From Marinicella algicola (lineage in GTDB: Bacteria > Pseudomonadota > Gammaproteobacteria > Xanthomonadales > Marinicellaceae): 64,000 bases of DNA. Every line of letters starts with the position of its first letter. Positions within the stretch are counted from its first letter, which is position 1. The stretch lies in contig NZ_JAQOMR010000001.1 in assembly GCF_028401385.1 (NCBI RefSeq), positions 2,420,501 through 2,484,500 of the forward strand, given 5' to 3'. Positions 38,721 through 49,651 of the stretch are shown in pieces. The notes under the pieces were generated by a model, which did not search any database, was not told where the DNA came from, and saw nothing but the letters and a program-made list of their open reading frames with translations. Both the position numbers and the translations under genes were made by a program.

Positions 38721-39433
38721 ATGTTCATTATTGCAGGGCTCGGCAATCCGGGCGGCCAGTACGCCGGAAACCGGCATAATATCGGATTCATGGCCGTCGA
38801 TGTCATCGCCGACAAGAATCGTTTTTCGCCTTGGACGGCCAAATTCAAAGGGCTGATTTCCGAAGGCAGCCTTGCCGGCGAGAAAGCGCTGCTGATCAAG
38901 CCGCAGACCTTCATGAACCTGTCAGGCGAAAGCGTCGGCGAAGTGCTGCGCTTCTACAAGCTTACCGTCGCGGACCTTCTGGTGATCTATGACGAGCTCG
39001 ACCTGATCCCCGGAAAGGCACGGATCAAGACCGGTGGCGGCTCGGGCGGGCATAACGGCATCAAATCGATCGATGCCCATTGCGGCAAGGATTACCGGCG
39101 CCTGCGCCTCGGCATCGGTCATCCGGGCGACAAGGCACGTGTCCACGGCCATGTGCTCGGCAATTTCGCCAAGGTCGACAATGAATGGCTGGAACCGTTG
39201 CTGGAAGGCATTGCGCTCAACGCCGATCTTCTGGTGCGCGGCGAGGATTCGCAATTCATGAACAAGATTGCACTCGGCGGCGGGGATAAACCGAAACCGA
39301 AGCCAGTGCAAAAACCGGCGGCAAAACCGCAATCGCACATCCATAAAGCACGCCAGCGCGGACAGCAGAAACTGCCCGAAAGCGGCCCGATGGCCGATAT
39401 GCTGAAAAAATGTTCGGCCAGAAGAAGGACTGA
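38721..39433 (+). CDS. pth: Peptidyl-tRNA hydrolase, frameshifted near the C-terminus
   Basis: Complete hydrolase core of ~190 residues: [21 protein letters not shown] with the catalytic His, [21 protein letters not shown] and [11 protein letters not shown]. It recycles peptidyl-tRNA and is essential. The alphaproteobacterial basic extension ([16 protein letters not shown]) follows. The frame breaks in the A-run at 39405-39410; adding one A gives [11 protein letters not shown] and a stop at 39431. In rhizobia pth usually follows rplY; that gene is not between cysH and pth here. Confidence 0.94.
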
Positions 39434-39448
39434 CCGCAAGGCCGGATG

Positions 39449-39760
39449 CTAATCTTCTGGTTCGGTAACAAACATCAGCGGAAAACCGGCCTGCTTGGCG
39501 AGGTCAATCGCTTCCTTGGCCTTGGTCTCGGCAATATCGCGGCTGTAGACGGCGACGACGCACTTGCCCTTCTGGTGCGCGGTCATCATCACACTGTAGC
39601 ACTGCTCCTCGCTCATGCGGAAAACCGCCTTGAGGATGACCAGCACGAACTCGCGGGGCGTGAAGTCGTCGTTAACGAGAATGACCTTGTAAAGTCGCGG
39701 CTTGGCTAGCTTCAGCTTGGTCTTTGTCTTGCGTTTCGTATCGGAGCCCGTGTCGCTCAT
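39449..39760 (-). CDS. clpS: ATP-dependent Clp protease adaptor ClpS
   Basis: A complete 103-residue ClpS with the N-degron pocket landmarks [20 protein letters not shown] and the zinc/substrate region [21 protein letters not shown]. It delivers N-end-rule substrates to ClpAP. The start at 39760 ([13 protein letters not shown]) is canonical; the upstream frame is not ClpS. No clpA is adjacent, so this fits the second, stand-alone rhizobial clpS type. It is antisense-oriented between pth and ychF. Confidence 0.94.
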   Translation of the reverse strand: MSDTGSDTKRKTKTKLKLAKPRLYKVILVNDDFTPREFVLVILKAVFRMSEEQCYSVMMTAHQKGKCVVAVYSRDIAETKAKEAIDLAKQAGFPLMFVTEPED

Positions 39761-39994
39761 GGCCGACCCGTCCCTTCTTTTCAGCGTTCGAAAATGAAGA
39801 ATGTGCGGCCGGCGCAAGCGCGCATCGCCTCTGAAACTGACAAACCGCAATTGACCCATTTTGCGCCCTAAGGCCCGATTTCGCAAGGCTCCGCCTTCAG
39901 AAAAGCCGCTCATTGGCGATGAGGCCTTGACCTTGGCCGCCTTCATCGCCCATAGCCTCGGGCCAGAGAAACGAGTTTAAAGCAGGATATCCCC

Positions 39995-41097
39995 ATGGGC
40001 TTCAAATGCGGAATTGTCGGCCTGCCCAATGTCGGCAAATCAACCCTCTTCAACGCGCTGACCAAGACCGCCGCAGCTCAGGCCGCCAATTATCCGTTCT
40101 GCACGATCGAGCCCAATACCGGTGAAGTCGCCGTTCCCGATCCGCGCATGGCAGCACTTGCCCAGGTCGCCGGCTCGAAGGAGATCATTCCCACCCGCAT
40201 CTCCTTCGTGGACATTGCAGGCCTCGTGCGTGGCGCCTCCAAGGGCGAAGGCCTCGGCAACCAGTTCCTCGCCAATATCCGCGAGGTCGATGCCGTGGTT
40301 CATGTGCTGCGCTGTTTCGAAGACGATGACATCACCCATGTCGAAGGCAAAATCGACCCGGTCGCCGACGCCGATACCATCGAGACCGAACTGATGCTGG
40401 CCGACCTTGACAGTCTGGAGCGCCGTGTCGACCAGACGCGCAAGCGCGCGACCGGCAAGGACAAGGAAGCCCAGACCCTGCTGCCGGTCATGGAAGCCTC
40501 GCTGAAGCTGCTTCAGGATGGCAAACCGGTGCGCGGCCTTCTGAATGAGCTTGACGCCGAGGATATCAAAATCCTCAAGGGGCTGAACCTGCTGACCTCA
40601 AAGCCGGTGCTTTACGTCTGCAACGTCGCCGAGGGCGATGCCTCGAAGGGTAACGCCCAGACCGAAAAAGTGGCCGCCATGGCCACGGAACAATCGGCCG
40701 GAACAGTCACCATTTCAGCGGCGATCGAGGCGGAAGTCGCCCAGCTCGACGCCGAGGAAGCCGAAATGTTCCTCTCCGAAATGGGTCTTGAGGAAGCTGG
40801 CCTCGACCGGTTGATCCGCGCCGGTTACGAGCTTCTGGAGCTGATTACCTATTTCACCGTCGGCCCCAAGGAGACTCGCGCCTGGACCGTGCACCAGGGC
40901 ACCAAGGCACCGGCAGCCGCAGGCGTGATCCACACCGATTTCGAACGCGGCTTCATCCGCGCCTTCACCATCGCCTATAACGACTTCATCACCTTCAAGG
41001 GGAAACCGGCGCCAAGGAAGCCGGCAAGGCCCGCGACGAAGGCAAGGAATATGTTGTCCAGGACGGCGACGTGATCCACTTCCGGTTCAATACTTAA
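39995..41097 (+). CDS. ychF: Redox-regulated ATPase/GTPase YchF (Obg family), frameshifted near the end
   Basis: About 367 residues of YchF: P-loop [32 protein letters not shown], the noncanonical nucleotide motif in VCNVAEGD (ATP preferred), and a TGS domain. The frame breaks in GGGG at 40999-41002; adding one G gives [17 protein letters not shown] and [14 protein letters not shown]. It associates with ribosomes and tunes stress translation. It follows pth/clpS in an otherwise conserved neighbourhood. A terminator follows. Confidence 0.95.
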
Positions 41098-41123
41098 CCG
41101 CCGAACACACGACCGATGACAGG

Positions 41124-41157
41124 AAAGGCCGGCCGCGCATCAGCGCGCCGGCCTTTT
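41124..41157 (+). terminator. Rho-independent terminator after ychF
   Basis: AAAGGCCGG (41124-41132) pairs with CCGGCCTTTT (41148-41157), followed by T-rich sequence. It ends the rightward ychF transcript. Confidence 0.85.
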
Positions 41158-41224
41158 TGACTTGAAGCGCCCGCCGCTCTGCCCCACCTTCGTGCCACAG
41201 CGAAACAAACCGTGCGGGCAGCAG

Positions 41225-41714
41225 ATGAGCATTTATGATTTTTCAGCCAAAAGCATCGACGGCAGCACCGTCGACCTTTCCGAATACAGCGGACATGTGC
41301 TTCTGATCGTCAACACGGCGAGCGGCTGCGGTTTTACACCGCAATATGAAGGCCTCGAAAACCTTTACACGAAATACCGCGAACAGGCGTTTTCGGTGCT
41401 CGGCTTTCCTGCAACCAGTTCGGCGGTCAGGAACCGGGGATGAGACCGAAATCGCTGAATTCTGCAAAACGCAATTCAGCGTCAACTTTCCAATGTTCGC
41501 CAAGGTCGACGTCAACGGCAACGACGCCCACCCGCTGTTCCGGTTCCTGAAGAAGGAACGGCCGGGCTTTCTCGGTTCCGGGATCATCAAATGGAATTTC
41601 ACGAAATTCCTGATCGGCCGCAATGGCGAACCGATCAAACGTTATGCCCCGACCGTCAAGCCGGAAGATATCCAGGACGATATCAACGACGCTCTGGCCG
41701 CCGCGAGGGACTGA
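41225..41714 (+). CDS. Glutathione peroxidase-like protein, frameshifted
   Basis: About 164 residues: catalytic NTASGCGFTPQYEGL (Cys in place of selenocysteine), CNQFGGQEPG and the C-terminal WNFTKFLIGRNGEPIKRY. The Cys enzymes are usually thioredoxin-dependent peroxidases. Two lesions: one C is missing near 41408 (FPCNQFG) and one G is missing in GGGG near 41438 (PGDETE). The start MSIYDFSAKSIDG at 41225 is canonical. It follows the ychF terminator. Confidence 0.9.
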
Positions 41715-41733
41715 GGAGACTGGCGGCGAGGGC

Positions 41734-42273
41734 CTAATGACCTTCGTACTGAACCAGTGAACGGACCTCGACATCCATGGCTTCGAGCTTCTTGCGGCCG
41801 GGCAGGTCCTTCAGGTCGATGATGAAGCAGGCAGACACGATCTCCGCGCCGATCTGACGGAGAAGTTTGACAGCGCCTTCGGCCGTACCGCCGGTGGCAA
41901 TCAGATCATCGACCAGAATGACCTTCTCGCCCGGTTTGACGGCATCGACATGCATCTCCATCTCGTCTTCGCCGTACTCCAGCGAATAGGTCATGGAAAC
42001 GGTCTTGTCGGGCAGCTTGCCCTTCTTGCGGATCGGCACGAAACCGGCGGAAAGCTGGTGTGCCAATGCACCGCCCAGAATGAAGCCGCGCGCCTCGATA
42101 CCGGCGATCTTGTCGATCTTCATCCCGACATAGGGCTGCACCAGTTCGTCGACGGCACGGCGAAAGGCGCGCGCATCGCCCAGAAGCGTGGTGATGTCAC
42201 GAAAGATGATACCGGGTTTCGGATAATCCGGAATCGAGCGAATGGCATTGAGCAATTCGGGATTGGCACTCAT
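41734..42273 (-). CDS. apt: Adenine phosphoribosyltransferase
   Basis: A complete 179-residue type I PRTase: [14 protein letters not shown], the loop [17 protein letters not shown] and the PRPP site [14 protein letters not shown]. It salvages adenine to AMP. The start at 42273 ([21 protein letters not shown]) matches the family. It converges with gpx and lies immediately downstream of petC, as in many rhizobia, separated by a terminator. Confidence 0.96.
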   Translation of the reverse strand: MSANPELLNAIRSIPDYPKPGIIFRDITTLLGDARAFRRAVDELVQPYVGMKIDKIAGIEARGFILGGALAHQLSAGFVPIRKKGKLPDKTVSMTYSLEYGEDEMEMHVDAVKPGEKVILVDDLIATGGTAEGAVKLLRQIGAEIVSACFIIDLKDLPGRKKLEAMDVEVRSLVQYEGH

Positions 42274-42330
42274 CTTCTGACGTCCTTTTCTCGGCTTTTG
42301 TCCAGGCACACGCGACCGGGCCGCCTCATC

Positions 42331-42353
42331 AAAAAGGCGGCCTGAGCCGCCTT
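42331..42353 (-). terminator. Terminator after the petABC operon
   Basis: AAGGCGGC-CTGA-GCCGCCTT (42334-42353) is a perfect eight-base-pair hairpin with a T-run on the minus strand. It ends the petABC transcript before apt. Confidence 0.88.
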
Positions 42354-42380
42354 TCCTTGTTCACGCCCATGCACGAAAAA

Positions 42381-43238
42381 TCAATCGTGCTTGCGTCCAT
42401 AGACCGATTTTTTCGTGAGAAAGACCAGAACGGTCATGATCACCAGGAAGATCATGACCACGAGGCCTGTCTGCTTGCGCTCTTCCAGCTTGGGTTCGGC
42501 CGTCCACATCAGAAAAGCGGAGATATCCCGCGCATACTGATCAACCGTTTCCGGTGCACCATCGTCATATGCGACAACGCCATCTGAAAGCGGCGGCGCC
42601 ATGGCAAGCGAGGCAGCGTTGGCGAAATAAGGATTGTAGTAGGTCCCAGCCGGGATTTCGACACCTGCGGGCGGTTCTTCATAGCCAGTCAGCAGCGCAT
42701 GGATATAGTCCGGGCCGCCTTCCTGATACTGCGTGAAAATATCGAACACGAAGGTCGGGAAACCGCGCGTGATCCCGCGCGCCTTGGCCATCAGAGAAAG
42801 ATCAGGCGGAGCGGCACCATTATTTGAGGCGGCTGCCTGTTCGGTGTTTTCGAAAGGCGCCGGAAAATAGTCCGACGGGATGCCGGGCCGCATATACATG
42901 TTGCCATCATTGTCGGGACCGGCCTCTATCTCGTATTCGGCGGCAAAGGCCTTCACCTGCTCTTCGGAATAACCAAGCCCCGAAAGGGTACGGAAGGCCA
43001 CCAGATCGAGCGAGTGACAGGCCGAGCAGACATCCTTGTAGACCTTCAGACCGCGCTGGAGCTGGCCGCGGTCATAGGTACCAAACGGCCCGGCAAAGCT
43101 CCAGTCGACGGGATGCGGGTGCTCGATCGGATAGTGCGGCGTTCCGCCGCCCTCGCCCTCTTCTGCCGCCTGAGCAGCAGGAAGACAGAAGGGCGTCAGC
43201 AGTGCGGTGAACAGGACACGGGCGATAAGCTTTTTCAT
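42381..43238 (-). CDS. petC: Cytochrome c1 of the bc1 complex
   Basis: A complete ~285-residue protein: signal peptide (KKLIARVLFTALLTPFCLP), heme site CSACH, the methionine ligand region ASLAMAPPLSDG and a C-terminal membrane anchor (LVVMIFLVIMTVLVFLT) followed by KKSVYGRKHD. It carries electrons from Rieske to cytochrome c. The start at 43238 is preferred; the frame continues upstream without family similarity. It is the third gene of the operon, 22 bases after petB. Confidence 0.95.
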   Translation of the reverse strand: MKKLIARVLFTALLTPFCLPAAQAAEEGEGGGTPHYPIEHPHPVDWSFAGPFGTYDRGQLQRGLKVYKDVCSACHSLDLVAFRTLSGLGYSEEQVKAFAAEYEIEAGPDNDGNMYMRPGIPSDYFPAPFENTEQAAASNNGAAPPDLSLMAKARGITRGFPTFVFDIFTQYQEGGPDYIHALLTGYEEPPAGVEIPAGTYYNPYFANAASLAMAPPLSDGVVAYDDGAPETVDQYARDISAFLMWTAEPKLEERKQTGLVVMIFLVIMTVLVFLTKKSVYGRKHD

Positions 43239-43260
43239 GATGTTTTCCTCTCGCCACGCA

Positions 43261-44537
43261 TCAACCGTTGCTCCCGGCCGGCTTTTTGCGCGCGGCCTCC
43301 TTTTCAAGCACCGCCTCGGTGATTGAGTTCGGTATCCGGGTTGGCTTCTCGACCAGTCCCAGCACCGGCATGATCACAAGGAAGAACCCGAAATAGAACA
43401 GCGTTCCAAGCTGCGACATCACCACAAAGACGCCCTCGGCAGGCTGTGAGCCAAGCCAGCCAAGCAGAACCGCATTGGCAACGAACAGCCAGAAGAACAG
43501 CTTGAACCACGGACGATAGGATGCGGAGCGAACCTTGGAGGTATCGAGCCAGGGCAGGAAGAACAGGATGATGATCGAGCCGAACATCACCAGCACGCCG
43601 CCGAGTTTGGAATCGATCGGGCCGATGTCGAAGGTGATCGCTCTCAGCATCGCGTAGAACGGCAGGTAATACCATTCGGGAACGATATGGGAGGGCGTCT
43701 TCATCGAATCAGCCGGAATGTAATTATCCGGATGGCCGAGGAAATTCGGCATGTAGAACACGAACCAGACATAGGCGATCAGGAAGATCGTCACCCCGAG
43801 CGCGTCCTTGAGGGTCGCATAGGGCGTAAACGGCACGGTATCGCTCTTCTGCTTGACCTCTACACCGGTTGGATTGGTCTGCCCGGTCACATGCAGCGCC
43901 CAGACATGCAGAACCACAACGCCGGCGATCATGAAGGGCAGCAGATAGTGCAGCGCGAAAAACCGTTGCAGCGTCGGCTCACCAACGGCAAACCCGCCGA
44001 GCAGAAGTTGCTGGACCCAGTCGCCGATCAACGGAAAGGCGGTGAAGAAACCGGTGATCACGGTCGCGCCCCAGAACGACATCTGGCCCCAGGGCAGCAC
44101 ATAGCCCATGAAGCCGGTCGCCATCATCAAGAGATAGATCACGACGCCGAGCATCCAGAGAATTTCGCGCGGTGCCTTGTAGGACCCGTAATAAAGCCCC
44201 GGGCGATATGCAGATAGACCGCAATGAAGAAGAAAGAGGCACCGTTTGCGTGCATATAGCGCAGCATCCAGCCATAATTCACGTCCCGCATGATCTTCTC
44301 GACCGACAGGAAGGCGGCGGACGTGGAGGAGGTGTAGTGCATGGCCAGGACAATGCCGGTCGCGATCTGCACAATCAGCATCACCGAAAGCATGGCGCCG
44401 AAGGTGTAGGCGTAATTCAGATTGCGCGGTACGGGATAGCTGACGAAGCTGTCATACAGCATGCGGGGCAGCGGCAGGCGCGTATCCACCCATTTCGACA
44501 CACCATTCTTCGGCACATAACTCGAGTGTCCACTCAT
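43261..44537 (-). CDS. petB: Cytochrome b of the bc1 complex, frameshifted
   Basis: About 425 residues, eight membrane helices, fused b6/subunit-IV type. Conserved points: [14 protein letters not shown], the first heme histidine pair in [41 protein letters not shown], and the Qo-site [15 protein letters not shown]. The frame breaks in CCCC at 44197-44200; adding one base gives [20 protein letters not shown]. It catalyses quinol oxidation in respiration. Without the correction the essential complex would be inactive, which argues for a sequence error. Confidence 0.95.
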
Positions 44538-44553
44538 GATTCAGTCTCTCCCC

Positions 44554-45132
44554 TCAACCGATCCTGATCACAGTGTCGGACGTAAATTCGTATAGCGGTA
44601 TGGCAAGGTTTTGCGGCGCGGGGCCTTTGCGGATGCGGCCCGCCGTATCGTAGTGCGAGCCATGACAGGGACAGAACCACCCGCCGAAATCGCCGGCCTG
44701 ACCGAGCGGGATACAGCCGAGATGGGTGCAGGACCCGATCATGACGATCCAGTTTTCGTTGGATTCGCCAGCAGAGCGGTCAACATCGGTTGCCGGAGAG
44801 CCTGAAGGCAAGTTCTCGTTGCGTGCCTCGGGATCCTTGAGTTCGGAAAGCGGCACCTCCCTTGCCTCTTCGATCTCGCGCTCTGTGCGGTTGCGAACGA
44901 AGACGGGCTTACCGCGCCATTTCACCGTCAGTGACATTCCCGGCTCAAGGCTGGAAACATCCACTTCAACGGTCGAAAGGGCCAGCGTCGAAGCATCGGG
45001 CTGCATCTGGTCGATGAACGGCCAGGCAACAGCTGCCGCTCCCACTGCCGCAGCCACGCCAGTCGTCAGATACAGAAAATCACGCCGGGTCGGTTCGCCG
45101 GAATGATCCGTCGAAACAGTCTCGTCTTGCAC
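44554..45132 (-). CDS. petA: Rieske iron-sulfur protein of the bc1 complex
   Basis: About 192 residues: twin-arginine start [21 protein letters not shown] (anchor), then the 2Fe-2S domain with [11 protein letters not shown] and [10 protein letters not shown]. The start is a GTG at 45132 because GGAGG lies seven bases upstream; no ATG is available at the usual N-terminus, and the longer frame upstream lacks Rieske character. It is first in petA-petB-petC and the Tat substrate of the complex. Confidence 0.94.
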   Translation of the reverse strand: MQDETVSTDHSGEPTRRDFLYLTTGVAAAVGAAAVAWPFIDQMQPDASTLALSTVEVDVSSLEPGMSLTVKWRGKPVFVRNRTEREIEEAREVPLSELKDPEARNENLPSGSPATDVDRSAGESNENWIVMIGSCTHLGCIPLGQAGDFGGWFCPCHGSHYDTAGRIRKGPAPQNLAIPLYEFTSDTVIRIG

Positions 45133-45400
45133 CGCTATCCCTCCATCAGCTGATGCCGTTGCCTGCGGTGACGTCCCTCCTTCGCATGGTTTGCGAAAGC
45201 GCCTAGGCAACGTTCATATGATCGCCAAGTTTTATGCGCGATTACTTTCGATGTCCAGTGTTTGACCTATTTCAATAACAGGCAAGAGGCAAAGAAAAAA
45301 GTCTGTGAAATTCAGACCCTTCTTGACGTTTGCGAAGCAATCGAAACACGCCTCATTTTCCAACTACGGATAGTCTGGACGAGACATCATACGACGCAGC
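45133..45400. other. Intergenic region upstream of petABC, no gene seen
   Basis: The 268 bases between the petA start and the end of the ABC exporter are moderately AT-rich. They should contain the petABC promoter near petA and the 3' end of the exporter transcript, but I see no strong hairpin or recognisable operator. Confidence 0.4.
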
Positions 45401-47272
45401 TTAAGCGTCCTCGTCGCCCAGTTCCGGCAGAAAACCTCCGGACTGGCGGGCCCACAGCGAGGCATAAAGCCCGCCCAATCCGATCAGCGCGTCATGGGTA
45501 CCCTCCTCGACGATCTCGTCCCTTGTCCATGACGATCAGCCGGTCCAGCGCCGCGATGGTGGAAAGCCGGTGGGCGATGGCAAGCACGGTCTTGCCTTCC
45601 ATCAATTTCATCAGATTGGCCTGGATTGCGGCCTCAACCTCGGAATCGAGCGCGGACGTGGCCTCGTCCAACACCAGGATCGGCGCATCCTTCAGCATCA
45701 CGCGCGAGATCGCGATGCGCTGACGCTGACCACCCGACAGCTTCACCCCGCGTTCTCCGACATAAGCATCAAGTCCTTTTCGCCCGCGCATATCGGCAAG
45801 ATCGGCAATGAAACTGTCAGCTTCCGCCCGTTCGACAGCCTCCCACAGCATGTCATCATCGGCGTCTTCATTGCCAAAACGGATGTTGTCGCGGATCGGG
45901 CGGTGCAACAGGCCTGTGTCCTGGGTGACCATGCCGATCTGCGCGCGCAGGCTTTCCTGTGTCACGTCGGCAACGTTGTGGCCATCGATCAGAATTCTTC
46001 CCGTGTCGATGTCATAGAAGCGTAGCAGCAGATTGACGAGCGTGGACTTACCCGCGCCCGAGCGGCCAACGATGCCGACCTTCTCCCCGCCGATACCTCG
46101 AGCGACAGATCGCGGATCACGCCCTTGCCGCCGTCATAGCCGAAGCTGACACTATCGAAGCGAACCTCGGGACTGCGCAGGACAAGCGGCACTGCCTCCG
46201 GCTTGTCGACAAGTCCGATCGGTTGCGAGATCAACTCGGCCGAGTTCTGAATGGTGCCGATGGCGCGCATGATGCCGTTAAGCTGCATCATCAACCGCCC
46301 GAGCAGCATGGAAAGCCTCAGCGAAAGGCCGAGCGTGAAGGCGACATCGCCAGAGGAAATATCACTGGTGAACCACAGATGCACAGAAAAGGCGGCAATC
46401 GCCGTGATCATCACGCCGGACAGCAGGCTGAGCGAGGCCCTGACCCCGGTGATCAGCCGCGTAAACGCCTGGACACGGGCGATCAGCCGCTCGAACCCGC
46501 GACGCATGTAGCCGTCATTGCCATCGTCGCTGCCGAACAGCTTGAGCGTCATGATATTGGAGAAGGAATCGACCATCCGCCCGGACATCATCGAATTGGC
46601 CTCGGCCAGTTCACGGGCGTTTTCGCGGATGCGCGGCACGAAGAACCGCGCCAAAACGGCAAACACCACAATCCAGAGCGCAATGAGCGCTGCCAGCCGC
46701 CAGTCAAGCGCTGCCACCAGCGCCATGGTCGAGATCGCATAGATTGCCATGAACCACACGACCTGCAGAAGTGACGACATCAAATCGCCGATCGACTGCC
46801 CCGCAGCAGACACCTTGGTGACGATCCGCCCTGCGAAATCATTCTGGAAGAAGTCGAGCGACTGGCGCGCAACATAGCGATAGGACTGCCAGCGCACCAG
46901 ATTGTTGAATCCGGGAACAATGGTCTGTTCCTCGATCAGCATCTGCAATGTTGTCAGGCTAACCCGGACAACGACCATGGCGAAGGCCATGCCGATCAGC
47001 ACCCAGCCATACTCGGCCATCAGCCCCGACCAGCCGGCCTCACGCGGGATGCTATCGAGAATATCGATCAGCACGCCCATGAACCAGAATGAGGCCGTTT
47101 CCATGACCGCGACACCGCCGCCGACCACAAGCATGGCGAAGAACGGCCATTTGGCCTGACGCAGGAAATACCAGAGAAACGGCACGAGCTTCTCGGGCGG
47201 CCGCTCCGGCGAGCGCGCGGCCAGCGGATCGATCCACCGCTCGAAAAGTTCTGCAATGCGCTGAAATATCAT
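45401..47272 (-). CDS. ABC exporter (TMD-NBD fusion), second of a tandem pair, frameshifted
   Basis: About 622 residues: six-helix membrane domain (for example [36 protein letters not shown]) and NBD with Walker [10 protein letters not shown], signature LSGGQRQR, Walker [12 protein letters not shown] and H-loop IAHRLST. One lesion lies at 46095, just before Walker A, and one at 45520; the second, once corrected, gives [20 protein letters not shown] and a stop at 45401. Start at 47272 ([13 protein letters not shown]). All ATP-site motifs are consensus, so it can act alone or pair with its upstream neighbour. Substrate unknown. Confidence 0.9.
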
Positions 47273-47334
47273 GATGAAAAGAGATACAGGGATTCGCGTT
47301 CCGCGCAAACGCGCAATTATCGTTTGATCAAAGA

Positions 47335-47364
47335 GAACGGGCCCACCGATCAGCGGGCCCGTTC
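47335..47364 (-). repeat. Inverted repeat between the two tandem ABC exporter genes
   Basis: GAACGGGCCC and GGGCCCGTTC form a ten-base-pair stem with a ten-base loop in the 96-base gap. On the minus strand it is followed by TCTTTGATC, only weakly T-rich, so it may be an attenuating or stabilising hairpin rather than a full terminator. Confidence 0.6.
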
Positions 47365-47368
47365 ATAT

Positions 47369-49221
47369 TCATTCGGCTGCTTCTCCGGCGACAATGTCGT
47401 CTTCGGCAAGAAAGCCGCCGGACTGGCGTTTCCAGAGATCGGCGTAGATACCGCCGGCCTCGGCAAGCTGCTGATGCGTGCCGGTCTCGATGATCTCACC
47501 CTTGTCGAGGACCACGAGCCGGTCCATCTCTGTCAGCGTCGACAGCCGGTGGGCAATCGCGATCACGGTCTTGCCTTCCATCAGCCCGAACAGGCTTTCC
47601 TGAATGGCCGCCTCGACTTCGGAATCGAGCGCCGAGGTTGCCTCGTCCAGCACCAGGATCGGCGCGTCCTTCAGAAACACGCGGGCAATCGCGATGCGCT
47701 GGCGCTGGCCACCGGAAAGCTTCACACCACGCTCGCCGACATGGGCATCAAGGCCGGTGCGGCCCTGCAGGTCAGAAAGCCCTTCAATGAACTCCCAGGC
47801 ATTGGCGCGTTTGGCCGCGGCAATCACCTCCTCATCGGTTACGCCCGGACGGCTATAGGCTATGTTGTCGCGGATCGAACGATGCAGCAGCGAGGTATCC
47901 TGCGACACCACACCGATCATCGAACGCAGGCTGTCCTGCGTCACATCCGAGACACTCTGACCGTCAATAGTGATGCGCCCGGCCTCCAGATCGAAAACCG
48001 CAGCAGCAGGTTCATCATCGTGGTCTTGCCCGCGCCGGAGCGCCCGACAAGGCCGACCTTCTCGCCCGGTTTGATGATGAGCGAGAGACCGGTGATCACA
48101 CCGCCCTGCTTGCCGTAGTGGAAGGAGATATCGTCATAGACGATCTCGCCCTTTTCACGACAAGTACGGGTGCATCCTCGACATCGACCAGTTCGTGCTT
48201 CTTCGCCATCATCGACATGCCGTCATAAACCGTACCGATGTTTTCAAACAGCGCGGTAACTTCCCACATGATCCATTGCGACATGCCGCCAATGCGCATC
48301 ACAAGGCCGAGCGTCAGAGCAATGGCGCCGATGGTGATGCTCTCCTCAAGCCAGAAGCGGATCGCCAGCGCGCTCACTGCGAACAGCGCGACCGCATTGT
48401 TGAGGTAGACCAGAGCCTGAAGCTGGGTTACCCGCCGCATCTGACGGTAGACCGTCTCGAGGAACCCATCCATGCCTTCGCGCGCGAACAGCTCCTCGCG
48501 TCCGGCATGCGAGAACAGCTTGACGGTGGCGATATTGGTATAGCTGTCGACCACCCGCCCCGTCATCAGCGACCGGGCATCGGCCTGATCTGCCGAGATC
48601 TTGCGCAGACGCGGAATGAAATACCACAACAACAACGCATAGACCACGATCCACACCAGAAGCGGAATGACGAGACGCTTGTCCGCCGCCGCGACAATGA
48701 AAATCATCGAGACGAAATAGGTGATGACGTAGACGAACATGTCGAGCGCCTTCATCACGGTTTCACGGATAGCCAGCGAGGTCTGCATGACCTTTGCGAC
48801 ACCCGCCCCGCAAACTCGTTGGCGAAGAAGTTCATCGAATGACGCAGCACATAGCGGTGCATCTGCCATCGGCTGATCATCGGCAGGTTGCCCAAAAGCA
48901 CCTGATGGATCAGCAGCGAGGAAAAGATCGTCAACGCCGGCAGCAGCACCAGCACCAGCGCGCCCATAAAGGCAAGGCGCCAGCCTTCGTCGGCCAGGAA
49001 GGTTGACCGATCGGCCGTCGACAGCCAGTCAACGATGTCACCGAGAAAGCGGAACAGATAGACTTCCCCGAAAGCCACCAGCGCGGCCACGAAAGCCATC
49101 ACCGCCAGATAGGGGGCGGCAGGCTTCGAATAATGCCACAAAAACGGGATCAGCCCCGTGGGGGTGCGGTGGGCTCTGCCTCGGGATAAGGATTGAGGCG
49201 GTTTTCAAACCAACGAAACAT
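47369..49221 (-). CDS. ABC exporter (TMD-NBD fusion), first of a tandem pair, frameshifted
   Basis: About 617 residues with an N-terminal MFRWFENRLNPYPEAEPTAPP, six helices and an NBD ([32 protein letters not shown]). Four frame changes (near 49163, 48810, 48160 and 47998) split it; the first is a lost G in CGGGG and gives PRGLIPFLWHYSKPAAP. It shares the domain plan of the next gene and could form a heterodimer with it. An 18-residue leader ORF and hairpins precede it, suggesting inducible expression. Substrate unknown; MDR-like. Confidence 0.88.
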
Positions 49222-49302
49222 AATCGGACTCCAATGACCCCCGGCTGCCCTCAAACGCAAAGAGCACAAGGCATCCGCACAAACGGATCCGGGACAGGAA
49301 CG

Positions 49303-49375
49303 GCGGCCGTTCAAACGGCCGCGCTAATTCAGATGATTAAATAGGAAACAAGAAGGGCGTGTGAAAGGTCACACG
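49303..49375 (-). promoter_or_regulatory. Attenuator-like hairpins between leader ORF and ABC exporter
   Basis: Read on the minus strand: CGTGTGA-CCTT-TCACACG (49358-49375) overlaps the leader stop codon, and GCGGCCGTT-TG-AACGGCCGC (49303-49322) follows. Neither has a T-run, so they look like switchable RNA stems rather than terminators. Stem alternatives cannot be worked out reliably by eye. Confidence 0.5.
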
Positions 49376-49425
49376 AGACGGCGACGCGGTGGAACGCGGA
49401 GCAATTCAAAGCCAGTGATGTTCAT
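49369..49425 (-). CDS. 18-residue leader peptide upstream of tandem ABC exporters
   Basis: A short frame MNITGFELLRVPPRRRLV begins at ATG 49425 and ends in TGA. It is preceded on the minus strand by AAAGGAG at good spacing, so it is probably translated. The tail VPPRRRLV combines a di-proline with three arginines and fits the +x+ pattern that stalls macrolide-bound ribosomes. It lies 147 bases before the exporter start, with hairpins between, as expected for translational attenuation. The peptide itself matches no protein I know; coding status is inferred. Confidence 0.5.
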   Translation of the reverse strand: MNITGFELLRVPPRRRLV

Positions 49426-49651
49426 CCTGCCGTGCTCCTTTCGCCGGTTTGAGAAAAGCCGGGCCGTTATAGCCCCATCCGTCTGGATTGGCCATAGCCC
49501 TTGCCCGGAGCCCGAGGTTTAGTGCAATTATGTTGCCTCTCGGCAACGCCCTTTGCGGCACCTGAAATGATTTTTGGACACAGTCCGGTGTTGTGTCGCT
49601 TGCAGGTAGCCGTGTTAGATGGGCTGAGAATCATCCTTTGAAAGGACAGAA

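Noticed and set aside
41225..41714. Selenocysteine in the glutathione peroxidase
   Set aside because: The catalytic codon reads TGC (Cys); the in-frame TGA arises from a homopolymer frameshift.
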